This document shows, piece by piece, positions 19,352 through 29,403 of a stretch of DNA of 64,000 bases. The notes beneath the pieces were generated by a model. The model saw only the letters and a list, made by a program, of their open reading frames with translations, searched no databases and was not told the origin of the DNA. Each line of letters opens with the position of its first letter. Positions within the stretch are counted from its first letter, which is position 1. Source of the stretch: Rhodovulum adriaticum (lineage in GTDB: Bacteria; Pseudomonadota; Alphaproteobacteria; Rhodobacterales; Rhodobacteraceae); the NCBI RefSeq assembly GCF_004345735.1, contig NZ_SLXL01000003.1, positions 248,001-312,000 on the forward strand, read 5' to 3'. The position numbers were made by a program, and so were the translations under genes.

Positions 19352-20076
19352 CCCATCCGCTCCCGCGCGATCAGCGCCTTGATACGGCGGGCCCGGATTT
19401 CCGTCCGGGTCCGCACCAGAACCAGTGTGACGAACAAAAGGCCAAACGCGACCATCGTGATGACCAGCGGCAGCCAATAGACGTTGGCGATGTTCTCTTC
19501 CTTGTCCAGCGACATCGTCGCGCCCTGGTGCAGCCCCTGGTTCCAGAAATTGACCGCATAGCGCGACAGGATCGCAAAGACCGATCCGACAAGGCACAGC
19601 ACGCTGGTCAGGTCGGCGGCGGCGTCGGGGTTTTCGATCGCCTCCCACAGGGCGATGTAGCCCAGGTAGAACAGGAACAGGATCAGGAACGAGGTCAGCC
19701 GCGGATCCCACGCCCAGTAGGTGCCCCACATCGGTTCGCCCCAGATGGCGCCGGTGATCAGCGCGATCACCGTCATGGTCAACCCGATCGGTGCCGCGGC
19801 CCGCGCGGCCAGCGCGCTGACATGGTGGCGCCGGATCAGCCAGATCAGAGAGGTCACCAGCATCATCAGCCACGCGTTGATCGCCATCAACGCCGAGGGT
19901 ACGTGAACGTAGATGATCTTGACGGTAGAGCCGAAATTCTCTGCCTCGGGGGTCAGGAAAAAGCCCCAGACCAACCCGACCGCCAACGAAACCAGCGTCA
20001 GCCCCCAGAACCAGGGCAAAAGCGCCCGGCTGGTGCGCATGAACTTCACCGGATTGGCATATTCCCAAAGCGACAT
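19348..20076 (-). CDS. ccmC: Haem exporter permease CcmC
   Basis: Six-helix membrane protein that loads haem onto CcmE during cytochrome c maturation. 242 residues with the tryptophan-rich haem-binding motif WGEPMWGTYWAWDPRLTS and the flanking periplasmic His regions (YVHVPSALMA; HQGATMS). The ATG at 20076 gives the canonical MSLWEYANPVKFM; the longer frame upstream is not conserved. Confidence 0.96.
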   Translation of the reverse strand: MSLWEYANPVKFMRTSRALLPWFWGLTLVSLAVGLVWGFFLTPEAENFGSTVKIIYVHVPSALMAINAWLMMLVTSLIWLIRRHHVSALAARAAAPIGLTMTVIALITGAIWGEPMWGTYWAWDPRLTSFLILFLFYLGYIALWEAIENPDAAADLTSVLCLVGSVFAILSRYAVNFWNQGLHQGATMSLDKEENIANVYWLPLVITMVAFGLLFVTLVLVRTRTEIRARRIKALIARERMG

Positions 20077-20131
20077 GAGCGTTTTCCTAGCGGGCTTTGT
20101 CCAGGGCCTCAAGGCACGAGCCTGTGAAGCC

Positions 20132-20788
20132 TCAGCGCAGGTTGATACGTATGGCCGCAGCCGCCGCAAAGGGCAGCAGCGCGACCGTGGCAAGGGTGAT
20201 GGCAGCCAGCATCATCAGCGGCGTCGCGGTGGCCATGCCATCCGCCCCGCGCGCCACCAGTTCGGCCCCGAAGATCAGCGTCGGCACGTAAAGCGGCAGC
20301 ACCAGCAGCGACAACAACAGGCCGCCCCGCTTCAGCCCCACGGTCAGGGCCGCGCCGAACGTACCGATCATCGACAGCGCGGGCGTGCCAAGCGCCAGGC
20401 TGAGCATCTGCCAGCCAAAGGCGTCGGGCTCCAGGCTCAGCAGCATCCCCAGCCCGGGCGCGGCCAGCGTCAGCGGCAGGCCGGTCGTCACCCAATGGGC
20501 CGCGGCCTTCATCGCGACGACGCCCTCCAGCGGGATCGGTGCGGTGGCCAGCAGGTCCAGCGATCCGTCCTCGTGGTCCAGCGCAAAGATGCGGTCCAGC
20601 GACAGCAGGCATGCCAACAACGCCCCCACCCACAGGATACCCGGGGCGATGGCCGACAGGATCGCGCTGTCGGGCCCCACGCCGAAGGGCACCAGCACGA
20701 CCACGATCAGGAAAAACGCCAGGGCCAGCCCGAACCCGCCCCCGGCGCGCACGGCAAGGTTCAGGTCCCGCAGCAGCAGCGCGATCAT
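20132..20788 (-). CDS. ccmB: Haem exporter permease CcmB
   Basis: Membrane subunit of the CcmAB ABC complex that releases holo-CcmE. 218 residues with about six helices. It starts [18 protein letters not shown] and carries [13 protein letters not shown] and [26 protein letters not shown], typical of CcmB. Its ATG overlaps the ccmA stop by four bases. A 55-base gap separates it from ccmC. Confidence 0.96.
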   Translation of the reverse strand: MIALLLRDLNLAVRAGGGFGLALAFFLIVVVLVPFGVGPDSAILSAIAPGILWVGALLACLLSLDRIFALDHEDGSLDLLATAPIPLEGVVAMKAAAHWVTTGLPLTLAAPGLGMLLSLEPDAFGWQMLSLALGTPALSMIGTFGAALTVGLKRGGLLLSLLVLPLYVPTLIFGAELVARGADGMATATPLMMLAAITLATVALLPFAAAAAIRINLR

Positions 20789-21399
20789 ACAAAGGCCTCG
20801 TCGAAATCGTCCATCTGACGCGGCACCGCCTTGAAGGGGGTCACATCCAATTCCTCAGCCTGAAAGCCCAGGTCGATATGGGTGGCGATCAGCGCCGCAC
20901 CGCCACCCTGAAGGTGGCGTTTCACCGCCTGACCGAACAGCGCGACCGAGGCCACGTCCAGCGATACGGTCGGTTCGTCCAGCACCCAGATCGGCCGCCC
21001 CGTCACCAGCAGCCGCGCCAGGCCCAGCCGCCGTTTCTGACCCGCCGACAGGTTCTGCGCCTGCCGATGTGCCAGATCGGTCAGGTTGAAATCCTCCAGC
21101 GCCGAGCCCAGCCCGCGCTGTCCGAAGATCCGCGCCCAGAAGGCCAGGTTTTCGGTAACCGTCAGCGTGGCCTTCAGCCCGTCGGCATGGGCGGCATAGG
21201 CCATCGTCTCGGGGGGGACGGATACGCGGCCCTCCAGCGCGGGTTGCAACCCGGCCAGGGTACGCAACAGCGTCGTCTTGCCGATCCCGTTGGGTCCGCG
21301 CAGCAAAAGTGCCTGGCCAGCCTTCAGGGTGAAGCTCACCCCCTCCAGGACAGGTACACCGCCCCGTGCGCAGGCCAGGTTTTCCACGGTCAATTCCAT
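20785..21399 (-). CDS. ccmA: Haem exporter ATP-binding protein CcmA
   Basis: ABC ATPase of the cytochrome c maturation complex, 204 residues. Walker A GPNGIGKT at residues 35-42, signature LSAGQKRR, Walker [13 protein letters not shown] and the switch His in LIATHIDLG. The ATG at 21399 is used rather than the upstream GYASA extension. It is the first gene of the ccmABCDG group; palindromic DNA lies upstream. Confidence 0.96.
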   Translation of the reverse strand: MELTVENLACARGGVPVLEGVSFTLKAGQALLLRGPNGIGKTTLLRTLAGLQPALEGRVSVPPETMAYAAHADGLKATLTVTENLAFWARIFGQRGLGSALEDFNLTDLAHRQAQNLSAGQKRRLGLARLLVTGRPIWVLDEPTVSLDVASVALFGQAVKRHLQGGGAALIATHIDLGFQAEELDVTPFKAVPRQMDDFDEAFV

Positions 21400-21451
21400 G
21401 GCTGACGCATAGCCCAAACCCCGCCAATCGGGAAGCGCAGAGCGGCGGGGG

Positions 21452-21520
21452 CGGCAGGATTTTCACGAAAATCCTGCCGTGGAAAAATCTTCGGGAAGAT
21501 TTTTCGGCGCGTTCCGCGCC
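21452..21520. repeat. Three tandem hairpins, REP-like
   Basis: Three adjacent inverted repeats in the gap between ccmA and the Mth938-domain gene. The first is a perfect 12-bp stem (CGGCAGGATTTT at 21452-21463 with AAAATCCTGCCG at 21468-21479). The second is a 10-bp stem (GAAAAATCTT at 21482-21491 with AAGATTTTTC at 21496-21505). The third is a 6-bp stem (GGCGCG/CGCGCC, 21506-21520). They follow copy 2 of the stop-proximal motif in minus-strand reading. Possibly a REP-type element or an RNA 3'-end structure. Confidence 0.65.
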
Positions 21521-21524
21521 AATT

Positions 21525-21546
21525 GGGTATTTGGACCAAGAAGAAG
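21525..21546 (-). repeat. Stop-proximal repeat motif, copy 2
   Basis: On the minus strand CTTCTTCTTGG (21546-21536), three bases, then AAATACCC (21532-21525). It begins six bases after the stop codon of the Mth938-domain gene and leads into three hairpins. Same design as copies 1 and 3. Confidence 0.7.
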
Positions 21547-21552
21547 GAGGGC

Positions 21553-21927
21553 CTAGCGCCCCATGCCCGCCGCTGTCACGGGAACAAGGGCCACGGCCAC
21601 GCGGCGGCCCTCAGACAGCAGAACGTTGTAGCTGCGCGCCGCCGAGGGGCTGGACATGATTTCAACCCCCAGGCCCGCCGCCTCCAGCCGGGGCTGAAGG
21701 CCACCCGGCAAGGGCGTCAGGCTGTCGCCGGTCCCCACCAGCAGAACGTCGATCTGCCCGGCCAGGGCGGAAAGCGGCGCGTCCTCTTGGGGGCCGGCCC
21801 AGGATTGCACCCGGCCCTGCCCGACGAGAACGCCGCCGTCGTACAGCTGCCCGTCCACGCGAAAGAAGCCGGGGCCGTAGCCGTCTACCGGCAGGCCCTC
21901 GGGAATATGCATCTCGTTGACCAGCAT
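21553..21927 (-). CDS. Mth938-like domain-containing protein (DUF498)
   Basis: 124-residue protein of the Mth938/NDUFAF3 family. It has the conserved YGPGFFRVDGQLYDGGVLV, LLVGTGDSLTPLP and MSSPSAARSYNVLLSEGRRVAVALVPV blocks. Relatives assist respiratory complex I assembly in eukaryotes; the bacterial role is not settled. The ATG at 21927 lies eight bases past the secF stop, so it is co-transcribed with yajC-secD-secF, an arrangement frequent in alphaproteobacteria. Confidence 0.88.
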   Translation of the reverse strand: MLVNEMHIPEGLPVDGYGPGFFRVDGQLYDGGVLVGQGRVQSWAGPQEDAPLSALAGQIDVLLVGTGDSLTPLPGGLQPRLEAAGLGVEIMSSPSAARSYNVLLSEGRRVAVALVPVTAAGMGR

Positions 21928-21934
21928 GGACCGA

Positions 21935-22906
21935 TCAGGCGTCCACGTCGGCGAATTGCGTGCCTGCGCCGCCATCGTCCTGTTTCGACCAGTCGCGCTT
22001 GACCCCAAGCATCAGAAGGATGTTAGAGGCCACGAAGACCGACGAATAGGTGCCGACGACCACGCCCCAGATCATGGCAAAGACGAACCCGCGGATCACG
22101 TCGCCGCCCAGAACGAACAGCGCAATCAGCGCCAAGAGCGTGGTGACCGATGTCATCACCGTGCGCGACAGGGTTTCGTTGATCGAGAGGTTCAGTACCT
22201 CTTTCAGCGCCATCTTCTTGTAGCGGCGCAGGTTTTCGCGCACGCGGTCGAACACGACCACGGTGTCGTTCAGCGAATAGCCGACGATGGTCAGCAGCGC
22301 GGCGATGATGGCCAGGTCGAACTTGATCTGCAAGGCGGCGAAGATGCCGATGGTCAACGTCACGTCATGCACCAACGCCGCCACGGCGCCCAGGCTGAAC
22401 TGCCATTCGAACCGCAGCCAGATATAGACCAGCACCGCAAAGATGGCGAGCGCGACCGCCAGAACGGCCGTTCGGATCAACTCTCCCGAAACCTTGGGGC
22501 CGACGCTTTCGACCGAGGGGAAGGTGATGTCAGGCGCCACCTGTTGCAGTGCGGCCTCGACCGCGGCGATGGTTTCCGGCGTCACGCTTTCCTGGCCGTC
22601 CTGGGCCTGGATGCGGACCTGGGCCACGTTCTTGTCCGGGCCGAAACCGGGATCGAAAACCTCGGTGATCGTCACGTCGCCCAGATCCAACGCTGCCAGG
22701 GCATCGCGGTAGATGCCCACATCGACCGGCTGTGCGCTTTCGGTGCGGATCGTGGTGCCGCCGCGAAAGTCGATCCCAAAGTTCAGGCCGAGTGTCGCGA
22801 AGAGCAGGACAGAGGCCACCATCGCCATAAGCGAGGCGCCAAAGCTGATCCGCGTGGCGCGGAAAAAGTCCCAGTTCGTTTCCGAGGGCACGAGTTTCAA
22901 GCGCAT
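21935..22906 (-). CDS. secF: Protein translocase subunit SecF
   Basis: Inner membrane SecDF subunit that uses the proton gradient to help pull exported proteins through SecYEG. 323 residues, six helices. Diagnostic: GLNFGIDFRGGTTIRTE near the start, GYSLNDTVVVFDRVREN, and LSINETLSRTVMTS. The N-terminus (MRLKLVPSETNWDFFR) matches family starts. It sits ten bases after secD. Confidence 0.97.
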   Translation of the reverse strand: MRLKLVPSETNWDFFRATRISFGASLMAMVASVLLFATLGLNFGIDFRGGTTIRTESAQPVDVGIYRDALAALDLGDVTITEVFDPGFGPDKNVAQVRIQAQDGQESVTPETIAAVEAALQQVAPDITFPSVESVGPKVSGELIRTAVLAVALAIFAVLVYIWLRFEWQFSLGAVAALVHDVTLTIGIFAALQIKFDLAIIAALLTIVGYSLNDTVVVFDRVRENLRRYKKMALKEVLNLSINETLSRTVMTSVTTLLALIALFVLGGDVIRGFVFAMIWGVVVGTYSSVFVASNILLMLGVKRDWSKQDDGGAGTQFADVDA

Positions 22907-22916
22907 GACAGGTCCC

Positions 22917-24581
22917 TCACAAGGCGATGGTCTTGGGGCGGCGGCGTTCCATCCAGATCACGATCATCAGCCGCGTCACGAAGATCGCGGTAAAGACCGA
23001 GGTCAGGATGCCCAGCCCCAGCGTCACCGCAAAGCCCCGCACCGGGCCAGAGCCCAGCATGAACAGGATCGTGGCGGTGATAAAGGTGGTGATGTTGGCG
23101 TCCAGGATCGCCGACAACGCCTTTTCGTAGCCCAGTTCGATTGCGCGCGCCGGGCCGCGGGCGGATTTCAGTTCCTCGCGGATCCGCTCGAACACCAGCA
23201 CATTGGCGTCCACCGCCATGCCGATGGTCAGCACGATCCCGGCGATGCCCGGCAGGGTCAGCGTGGCCCCGATGGCCGACAGCAGGCCAAAGATCAGCCC
23301 AACATTGACCAGCAGCGCGATATTGGCGAACAGGCCGAACAGGCCATAGCTGGCCCCCATGAAAACCAGAACCGCGACGAAGGCCACGATGCTGGCGATC
23401 TGGCCGGCGGCGATGCTGTCGGCGCCCAGTTCCGGGCCGATGGTCCGCTCTTCGAGAAAGACCAGTTCGGCGGGCAGCGCCCCAGCGCGGAGCAGCACGG
23501 CCAGTTGCGTGGAATCCTCGACCGTGAAATTGCCGGTGATCTGCCCAGACCCGCCCAGGATTGCCTCTCGGATCACGGGGGCGGAAATCACCTCTTCGTC
23601 CAGCACGATGGCGAAGGGTTCGCCGACGTTTTCAGAGGTGTATTGCCCGAACTTGCGCGCCCCCGCCGGATTGAACCGGAAGGTGACGGACGGCAGCCCG
23701 TTCTGGTCGAACCCCGGTTGCGCATCGGTCAGGTCCTCACCCGAAACGACGGCCCGTTTTTCAAGGATGTAATAGGTCCCGTTATCCTCGATATCGGGAT
23801 AGATCACGTTACCCGTGCCCGGCGCTTCGTCCGGGTTGGCGGTGCGCGAGACGACCGGGTGAAAGGTCAGCCGCGCGGTGGTCCCGATCAGCGCCTTCAA
23901 CTCTTCGGCAGAGCCGATGCCGGGCACCTGGATCAGGATGCGGTCCGCGCCCTGGCGCTGGATCGTCGGTTCGCGGGTGCCGACCTCGTCCACGCGGCGG
24001 CGGACGATTTCCAGCGATTGCTGGATGGTGCGGTCGCGCGTGGCCTGCTGCTCGGCCTCGGACAGCTGGACGATCAGCATGTCGCCCTCGCCCCGCACCT
24101 CGATATCCGAGGCGCCGACGCCGGTCAGCGTGACCGTGGGCCGGGCCAGTTCGCGGACAGCGGCAACCGCAGCGGCCATGTTCTCGGGGCGCGAGACCTG
24201 GACGTGCAGTTCGCCCACCGGCGCATCGCGGCGCCGGATCGTTCCGATTTCGGCCCGCTGCTCGCGCAGGGCGTCGCGCACGTCGGGCCATAGCCCGTCC
24301 ATACGCTCGGCATAGACATCGTCGACCTGCACCTCGGCCAGAAGATGTGCGCCGCCGCGCAGGTCCAGACCCAGATTGACCAGCCCCGAGGGCAGCCATC
24401 CCGGCCAGGCATCGCGCTTGGCGATCAACTCGGGCGTGGTGGCGCCGGTCGCCTCGATCGCCTGTACGGCGTCGTTATGCCCCTCCACCCGCGTGTAAAA
24501 GGCGTTGGGCATCGCCAGCGCCAGCCCGAAAAGGACCGCCGCCAGGATCGCCACCCGTTTCCAAAGCGCGATTTGCAGCAT
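22917..24581 (-). CDS. secD: Protein translocase subunit SecD
   Basis: Partner of SecF in proton-driven late steps of protein export. 554 residues with an N-terminal helix (VAILAAVLFGLALAMPNAFY), a large periplasmic domain beginning GLDLRGGAHLLAEV, and five C-terminal helices with GIVLTIGMAVDANVLVFERIRE. It overlaps no neighbour and is followed closely by secF. The yajC gene is seven bases upstream. Confidence 0.97.
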   Translation of the reverse strand: MLQIALWKRVAILAAVLFGLALAMPNAFYTRVEGHNDAVQAIEATGATTPELIAKRDAWPGWLPSGLVNLGLDLRGGAHLLAEVQVDDVYAERMDGLWPDVRDALREQRAEIGTIRRRDAPVGELHVQVSRPENMAAAVAAVRELARPTVTLTGVGASDIEVRGEGDMLIVQLSEAEQQATRDRTIQQSLEIVRRRVDEVGTREPTIQRQGADRILIQVPGIGSAEELKALIGTTARLTFHPVVSRTANPDEAPGTGNVIYPDIEDNGTYYILEKRAVVSGEDLTDAQPGFDQNGLPSVTFRFNPAGARKFGQYTSENVGEPFAIVLDEEVISAPVIREAILGGSGQITGNFTVEDSTQLAVLLRAGALPAELVFLEERTIGPELGADSIAAGQIASIVAFVAVLVFMGASYGLFGLFANIALLVNVGLIFGLLSAIGATLTLPGIAGIVLTIGMAVDANVLVFERIREELKSARGPARAIELGYEKALSAILDANITTFITATILFMLGSGPVRGFAVTLGLGILTSVFTAIFVTRLMIVIWMERRRPKTIAL

Positions 24582-24587
24582 GGATGC

Positions 24588-24917
24588 TTACGCCTTTTCG
24601 GCCGGCTCGGTCTTGTTCAGCACTTGGGTAATCGTGTGACGCACGACGCGCACCTTGACGCCCTCGGCGATCTCGGCCTCGATTTCCTCGTCGTCCTTGA
24701 CCTTGGTCACCTTGGCGATCAGCCCGCCCTGGGTCACCACCTGGTCGCCGCGGCGCAGGGCATCGACCATCGCCTTGTGTTCCTTCATCTTTTTCTGCTG
24801 CGGACGGATCAGCAGGAAATACATGATCAGAAAGATCAGGATCAGAGGCAGGAAAGAGCCGAAGGCGCCGACGGCGCCGCCACCGGCCGCTTGCGCGAAG
24901 GCAGGCGTTGCAAACAT
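24588..24917 (-). CDS. yajC: Preprotein translocase subunit YajC
   Basis: Small SecDF-associated membrane protein, 109 residues. One helix (about 20-37, GSFLPLILIFLIMYFLLIRPQ) is followed by a basic segment QKKMKEH and an SH3-like soluble part (GDQVVTQGGLIAKVTKVKDDE). It is the first gene of yajC-secD-secF-Mth938 and is divergent from the protease gene. Confidence 0.95.
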   Translation of the reverse strand: MFATPAFAQAAGGGAVGAFGSFLPLILIFLIMYFLLIRPQQKKMKEHKAMVDALRRGDQVVTQGGLIAKVTKVKDDEEIEAEIAEGVKVRVVRHTITQVLNKTEPAEKA

Positions 24918-25052
24918 GTGAAATCCCCGTGTTCTGCGGGCGGTCCTGCCGCCCGGTTCGTGTCGCGCGGCACCCTATTGCGTGCCCCCCGGCTTGGCAA
25001 GGCGCACCGGTTCCCGCTTTCACTTGGGCGGTGCAGCGGGCATATCAAGGGC

Positions 25053-25766
25053 ATGAACCGCCTTGCCGCCGCCCTCGCCCTGATGGCCTGCCTTTCGCAG
25101 GCGCAGGCCAACCCCCTGCCCGGCCCCGAACGGCTGGCCGACGCGGCGCATGCCGATTGGGCGGCCATCGGGCGCGTGAACGTGGCAGGCTTCGGCTCTG
25201 GCGGGACATGCACGGGCACGCTGATCGCCCCTGACCTCGTGATGACCGCGGCGCATTGCCTTTACGCGGTGAAAGGGATCGCACGCGCCGCGCCCGGACA
25301 GGTGCATTTCCTGGCCGGGTGGCTGAAGGGCAGCTATGCCGCCCACCGCACCGCCGAACGCATCTACATCCACCCCGGTTACGAGCACCAAGCCAAGATT
25401 GATTTCAACAACTTGCGCAGCGATCTTGCAATCTTGCACCTGGCCGCGCCGATCACGCAGGTCAAACCGATCCCGCTATCCCAAACCGCTGTGGACGCCG
25501 CCCCGCTCAGCCTGATCGGCTATCGCCGCGACCGGCCCAACGCGCTCAGCCGGCAATCGGGATGCCGGGTGCGGGCACGTCAGGACGGGGTGATCGGGCT
25601 GGACTGCACCGCCATTCCGGGCAGCTCCGGCGGCCCGGTCCTGGCCGAAACGCCCGATGGCTGGCGCGTGATCGCCGTGGTCACCGCCGCCAATACCGGC
25701 CCCGGCCCCGTGCGCACCGTGGCCGCCCCGGTCGGCATGGCGACGCTGGCCGATCTGCTGCCCTGA
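25053..25766 (+). CDS. Trypsin-like serine protease, secreted
   Basis: Exported S1-family protease of 237 residues with a signal peptide (residues 1-19, ending SQAQA). The catalytic triad is visible as His68 (TAAHC), Asp124 (LRSDLAIL) and Ser192 (IPGSSGGP). Two Cys pairs (53/69 and 171/185) fit the chymotrypsin disulfides. The usual GDSGGP Asp is Ser here, as in several bacterial members. It is alone, divergent from yajC; the target is unknown. Confidence 0.9.
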   Translation: MNRLAAALALMACLSQAQANPLPGPERLADAAHADWAAIGRVNVAGFGSGGTCTGTLIAPDLVMTAAHCLYAVKGIARAAPGQVHFLAGWLKGSYAAHRTAERIYIHPGYEHQAKIDFNNLRSDLAILHLAAPITQVKPIPLSQTAVDAAPLSLIGYRRDRPNALSRQSGCRVRARQDGVIGLDCTAIPGSSGGPVLAETPDGWRVIAVVTAANTGPGPVRTVAAPVGMATLADLLP

Positions 25767-25839
25767 CGATTTGCCGGTTCAAAACGTCGCGCGGGTGGGG
25801 CATACGGACACCGAACACCGCTTTCCCAAGGGGGTCCTC

Positions 25840-27132
25840 ATGCACGACATCCGCGCCATCCGCGAAAACCCCGACGCCTTCGACGCCGCGCTGGCCCGCC
25901 GGGGGCTGGCGCCGGTCGCCGCCGACATCCTGGCCATCGACACCGCCCGGCGGGAAAAGATCCTGGCCGCCGAAACCGCCCAGGCCGAGCAGAACAAGGC
26001 CTCGAAAAAAATCGGCAAAGCCAAGGCATCGGGCGACGAGGCCGAATTCGACCGCCTGCGCGCCCTTGTCGCCGACAAGAAGGCCGAGATCGCCCAGTTG
26101 AACGAGGCCGCCAAGGCCGAGGATGCCCGCCTGCAAGAGATGCTGATGGGCCTGCCCAACCTGCCGCTGGACGACATCCCCGACGGCGCGGACGAGGCCG
26201 ACAATGTCGAGCTGCACCGCTGGGGCACCCCGCGCGCCTTTGCCTTCGACCCGAAAGAACATTACGACCTGCCCGCCGTACAGGCCGGAATGGATTTCCA
26301 GACGGCCGCGAAACTGGCCGGCTCGCGCTTTGTGGTGCTGAAGGGGGCCGTCGCCCGCCTGCACCGGGCGCTGGCCCAATTCATGCTGGACACCCACACC
26401 ACCGATAACGGCCTGACCGAGGTCAACGCCCCCGTGCTGGTGCGCGAGGAAATGATGTACGGCACCGGGCAATTGCCGAAATTCGGCGAGGACAGCTATC
26501 AGACGCGTGAGGGCTGGTGGCTGATACCCACATCCGAGGTGACGCTGACCAACACGGTATCGGATACAATCCTGGACGCCGCCGACCTGCCCCGCCGGAT
26601 GACCGCCCATTCCCTGTGCTTCCGGTCCGAGGCCGGCAGCGCGGGCCGCGACACCGCGGGAATGCTGCGCCAGCACCAGTTCGAAAAGGTGGAAATGGTC
26701 TCGATCACCACGCCCGACGCGGGCCGGGATGAACTGGAACGCATGACCAAATGCGCCGAGGGCATCCTGGAACGGCTGGGCCTGCCCTACCGCACGGTGG
26801 TCCTGTGCACCGGCGACGTGGGCTTCGGCGCGCGCCGCACCCATGATATCGAGGTCTGGCTGCCCGGCCAAAACACCTATCGCGAGATTTCCAGCGTGTC
26901 GCTCTGCGGCGACTTCCAGGCCCGGCGGATGAACGCCCGCTACCGCCCGGCGGATGGCGGCAAGCCCGAATATGTGCACACACTGAACGGGTCGGGGCTG
27001 GCCGTGGGGCGCTGCCTGATCGCGGTGCTGGAAAACGGCCAGGAAGAGGACGGCTCTGTCACCCTGCCCCAGGCGCTGCTGCCCTGGCTGGGCGGCAAGA
27101 CCCGCCTGACCGCCGACGGCGAGCTGGTCTGA
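25840..27132 (+). CDS. serS: Serine-tRNA ligase
   Basis: Class II aminoacyl-tRNA synthetase, 430 residues. The N-terminal coiled-coil arm (residues about 30-100) that grips the tRNA-Ser variable arm is clear. Motif 2 is in [16 protein letters not shown], and motif 3 is [16 protein letters not shown]. The ATG at 25840 gives [22 protein letters not shown], the family start; the upstream in-frame extension is rejected. Confidence 0.97.
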   Translation: MHDIRAIRENPDAFDAALARRGLAPVAADILAIDTARREKILAAETAQAEQNKASKKIGKAKASGDEAEFDRLRALVADKKAEIAQLNEAAKAEDARLQEMLMGLPNLPLDDIPDGADEADNVELHRWGTPRAFAFDPKEHYDLPAVQAGMDFQTAAKLAGSRFVVLKGAVARLHRALAQFMLDTHTTDNGLTEVNAPVLVREEMMYGTGQLPKFGEDSYQTREGWWLIPTSEVTLTNTVSDTILDAADLPRRMTAHSLCFRSEAGSAGRDTAGMLRQHQFEKVEMVSITTPDAGRDELERMTKCAEGILERLGLPYRTVVLCTGDVGFGARRTHDIEVWLPGQNTYREISSVSLCGDFQARRMNARYRPADGGKPEYVHTLNGSGLAVGRCLIAVLENGQEEDGSVTLPQALLPWLGGKTRLTADGELV

Positions 27133-27833
27133 TGGACCCGATCAAGGCCGTCTTCACCTTCGTCGCGACGCTGTTCTTCGTGCTGTCGCCGCTGCTGTCG
27201 GGCGGGTTCGGCGGGTTTGAACCGGCGCAATTCCCGGTGCCCCAGGACAACCCGCCGGTACAGCCCGCGGGCTATGCCTTTGCGATCTGGGGGCTGATCT
27301 ATGGCTGGCTGCTGGTCTCGGCCGGGTTCGGCCTGGTCAAGCGGGCGCAGGATACGGGCTGGGAACGCACCCGCCTGCCGCTAATCCTGTCGCTGGCCCC
27401 CGGCGCGGCCTGGATCGGGGTCGCCCTGAATACCGCGCTTTGGGCCTCGATCCTGCTGTGGTGGATGCTGGCCATGGCCCTTTGGGCGCTCTTCGCCGCG
27501 CCGCGCCGCGATCGCTGGCTGGCCCAGGCCCCCATCGCCATCTATGCGGGCTGGCTGACCGCGGCGGGCTGGGTGTCGGTGGGGCTGCTGGGCGCGGGCT
27601 ATGGCATCGGCCCGGGCGAAACCGTCTGGGCACTGATCGCGCTGGCCGGCGCGCTGGCCACCGGCGCGCTGGTGCAAACCCGCCTTGGCCGGGCGCCGGA
27701 ATATGGCGCGACGCTGGTCTGGGCGCTGGTGGGGGTGCTGATCGCCAATGCCACCACCAACCCGCTGGTCGCCTTTGCGGCCATTGCCGGGATCGTGCTG
27801 ATCGGCACGCTCACCCTCAAGGCCGCACGCTGA
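27132..27833 (+). CDS. TspO/MBR-like tryptophan-rich membrane protein
   Basis: 233-residue integral membrane protein of about seven helices, rich in Trp and Ala. The stretch QPAGYAFAIWGLIYGWLL and repeated short helices resemble the tryptophan-rich sensory (TspO-related) family often found in Rhodobacterales, but it is longer than five-helix TspO, so the assignment is to a distant branch. The ATG overlaps the serS stop (TGATG), so translation is coupled. Copy 3 of the dispersed 3' motif follows two bases after its stop. Confidence 0.7.
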   Translation: MDPIKAVFTFVATLFFVLSPLLSGGFGGFEPAQFPVPQDNPPVQPAGYAFAIWGLIYGWLLVSAGFGLVKRAQDTGWERTRLPLILSLAPGAAWIGVALNTALWASILLWWMLAMALWALFAAPRRDRWLAQAPIAIYAGWLTAAGWVSVGLLGAGYGIGPGETVWALIALAGALATGALVQTRLGRAPEYGATLVWALVGVLIANATTNPLVAFAAIAGIVLIGTLTLKAAR

Positions 27834-27835
27834 GC

Positions 27836-27857
27836 CTTCTTCTTGGCTGAAATACCC
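27836..27857 (+). repeat. Stop-proximal repeat motif, copy 3
   Basis: CTTCTTCTTGG (27836-27846), CTG, AAATACCC (27850-27857), starting two bases after the stop of the TspO-like gene. A GCGCCC-GCAA-GGGCGC hairpin follows about 15 bases later. There is no U-tract. Same design as copies 1 and 2. Confidence 0.7.
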
Positions 27858-27890
27858 CCGCCGGAGGCATGCGCCCGCAAGGGCGCACCC

Positions 27891-29354
27891 CTACGCGCCC
27901 GGCGGCGGCTTGCCCAGGTGCTTGCGCAGGCGCGATGGCGTGGACTTCTTGCAGCCCTTATAGGGGTTCTTGTCCGCCTGACTGCGAAAGGTCAGCCGGA
28001 TCGGCGTGCCCGGCATGTCGAAATCCTCGCGCAGCCCGTTGATCAGGTACCGCCGGTAACTCTCGGGCAGCTTCTCGGGCGCCGAACACATCACCACGAA
28101 ACCCGGCGGGCGCGTCTTGACTTGGGTCGCATAGCGCAGCCGGATGCGGCGCCCGCCCGGCGCGGGCGGCGGGTGCATCTCTACCATACCGGCCAGCCAG
28201 CGGTTCAGCCGCGCGGTGGACACCCGGCGATTCCAGACCTCATGTGCGCGCAGCACCGCGTCACGCAGACGATCCAGCCCCCGCCCTGTCTTGGCAGAGA
28301 CCGTGACCAGCGGCGCCCCCTTCATCTGCGGCAGCAGGCGGGCGAATTCCTCTTTCAACTCGCGCAGCTTGCCCTGCCGGTCGGTTTCCAGATCCCACTT
28401 GTTGACCGCGACCACGACCGCGCGCCCCTCACGCTCGGCCAGGTCGGCGATGCGCAAATCCTGCTGCTCGAACGGGATCTGCGCGTCCAGCAGCACGACG
28501 ACCACCTCGGCGAATTTCACCGCGCGCAACCCGTCGGCGACGGACAGCTTTTCGACCTTGTCCTGAACCTTGGCCTTCTTGCGCATGCCCGCCGTGTCAA
28601 AGATGCGCGTGGGCGTGCCCGCCCAGTCCAGCCCTAGGGAAATCGCGTCGCGGGTAATCCCGGCCTCGGGGCCGGTCAGCAGCCGGTCCTCGCCCAGGAT
28701 GGCATTGATAAGGGTGGATTTTCCCGCGTTGGGGCGGCCCACTACCGCCACTTGCAGCGGCCGTGCGGGCGTGGGGGCATGGGCTGCGCCGGTTTCGCCC
28801 TCTTCGTCGACGTCGACATCGGTGACGGGGGCGGCCTCGGCGTCGGTGGCGGCCTCTGACGCCTCGATCAGCGGGGCAAGCGCGGCGTGCAACTCGCCCA
28901 GCCCCTCGCCATGCTCGGCTGACAGGCGCAGCGGTTCGCCCAGGCCCAGCCCGTACCCCTCCAGCACCCCGGCCTCGGCGGCGTTGCCCTCGGCCTTGTT
29001 GGCGGCCAGAATCACATGGGCGGACTTGCGGCGCAGGATGTCGGCGAATACCTCGTCGGCGGGCAGCACGCCCGCCCGCGCGTCGATCACGAACAGGCAG
29101 GCATCGGCCATGCCGACGGCCCGTTCGGTCAGCGCGCGCATGCGGCCCTGCAGGCTTTCGTCTGTGGCCTCTTCCAGACCGGCGGTGTCGATCACGGTGA
29201 ACCGCAGATCGCCCAGCCGGGCCTCGCCCTCGCGCAGGTCGCGGGTCACGCCCGGCTGGTCGTCAACCAGCGCCAGACGTTTGCCCACCAGGCGATTGAA
29301 CAGCGTCGACTTGCCCACGTTGGGCCGGCCCACGATGGCCAGTTTGAAACTCAT
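27891..29354 (-). CDS. der: Ribosome biogenesis GTPase Der
   Basis: Double-GTPase required for 50S subunit maturation, 487 residues. Two G domains are visible: G1 GRPNVGKS near residue 9 and GRPNAGKS in the second half, with DTAGLEE and DTAGMRKK switch II regions and NKAE/NKWD specificity motifs. A C-terminal KH-like domain is basic ([18 protein letters not shown]). An acidic linker with about 35 extra residues separates the G domains. The BamB-like gene lies upstream on the same strand, a linkage also seen in E. coli. Confidence 0.97.
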   Translation of the reverse strand: MSFKLAIVGRPNVGKSTLFNRLVGKRLALVDDQPGVTRDLREGEARLGDLRFTVIDTAGLEEATDESLQGRMRALTERAVGMADACLFVIDARAGVLPADEVFADILRRKSAHVILAANKAEGNAAEAGVLEGYGLGLGEPLRLSAEHGEGLGELHAALAPLIEASEAATDAEAAPVTDVDVDEEGETGAAHAPTPARPLQVAVVGRPNAGKSTLINAILGEDRLLTGPEAGITRDAISLGLDWAGTPTRIFDTAGMRKKAKVQDKVEKLSVADGLRAVKFAEVVVVLLDAQIPFEQQDLRIADLAEREGRAVVVAVNKWDLETDRQGKLRELKEEFARLLPQMKGAPLVTVSAKTGRGLDRLRDAVLRAHEVWNRRVSTARLNRWLAGMVEMHPPPAPGGRRIRLRYATQVKTRPPGFVVMCSAPEKLPESYRRYLINGLREDFDMPGTPIRLTFRSQADKNPYKGCKKSTPSRLRKHLGKPPPGA

Positions 29355-29403
29355 CCCTGCGACTCCCGCGAAACCCGAAGGCCCCGCCTACACCAATCCG
29401 CCC

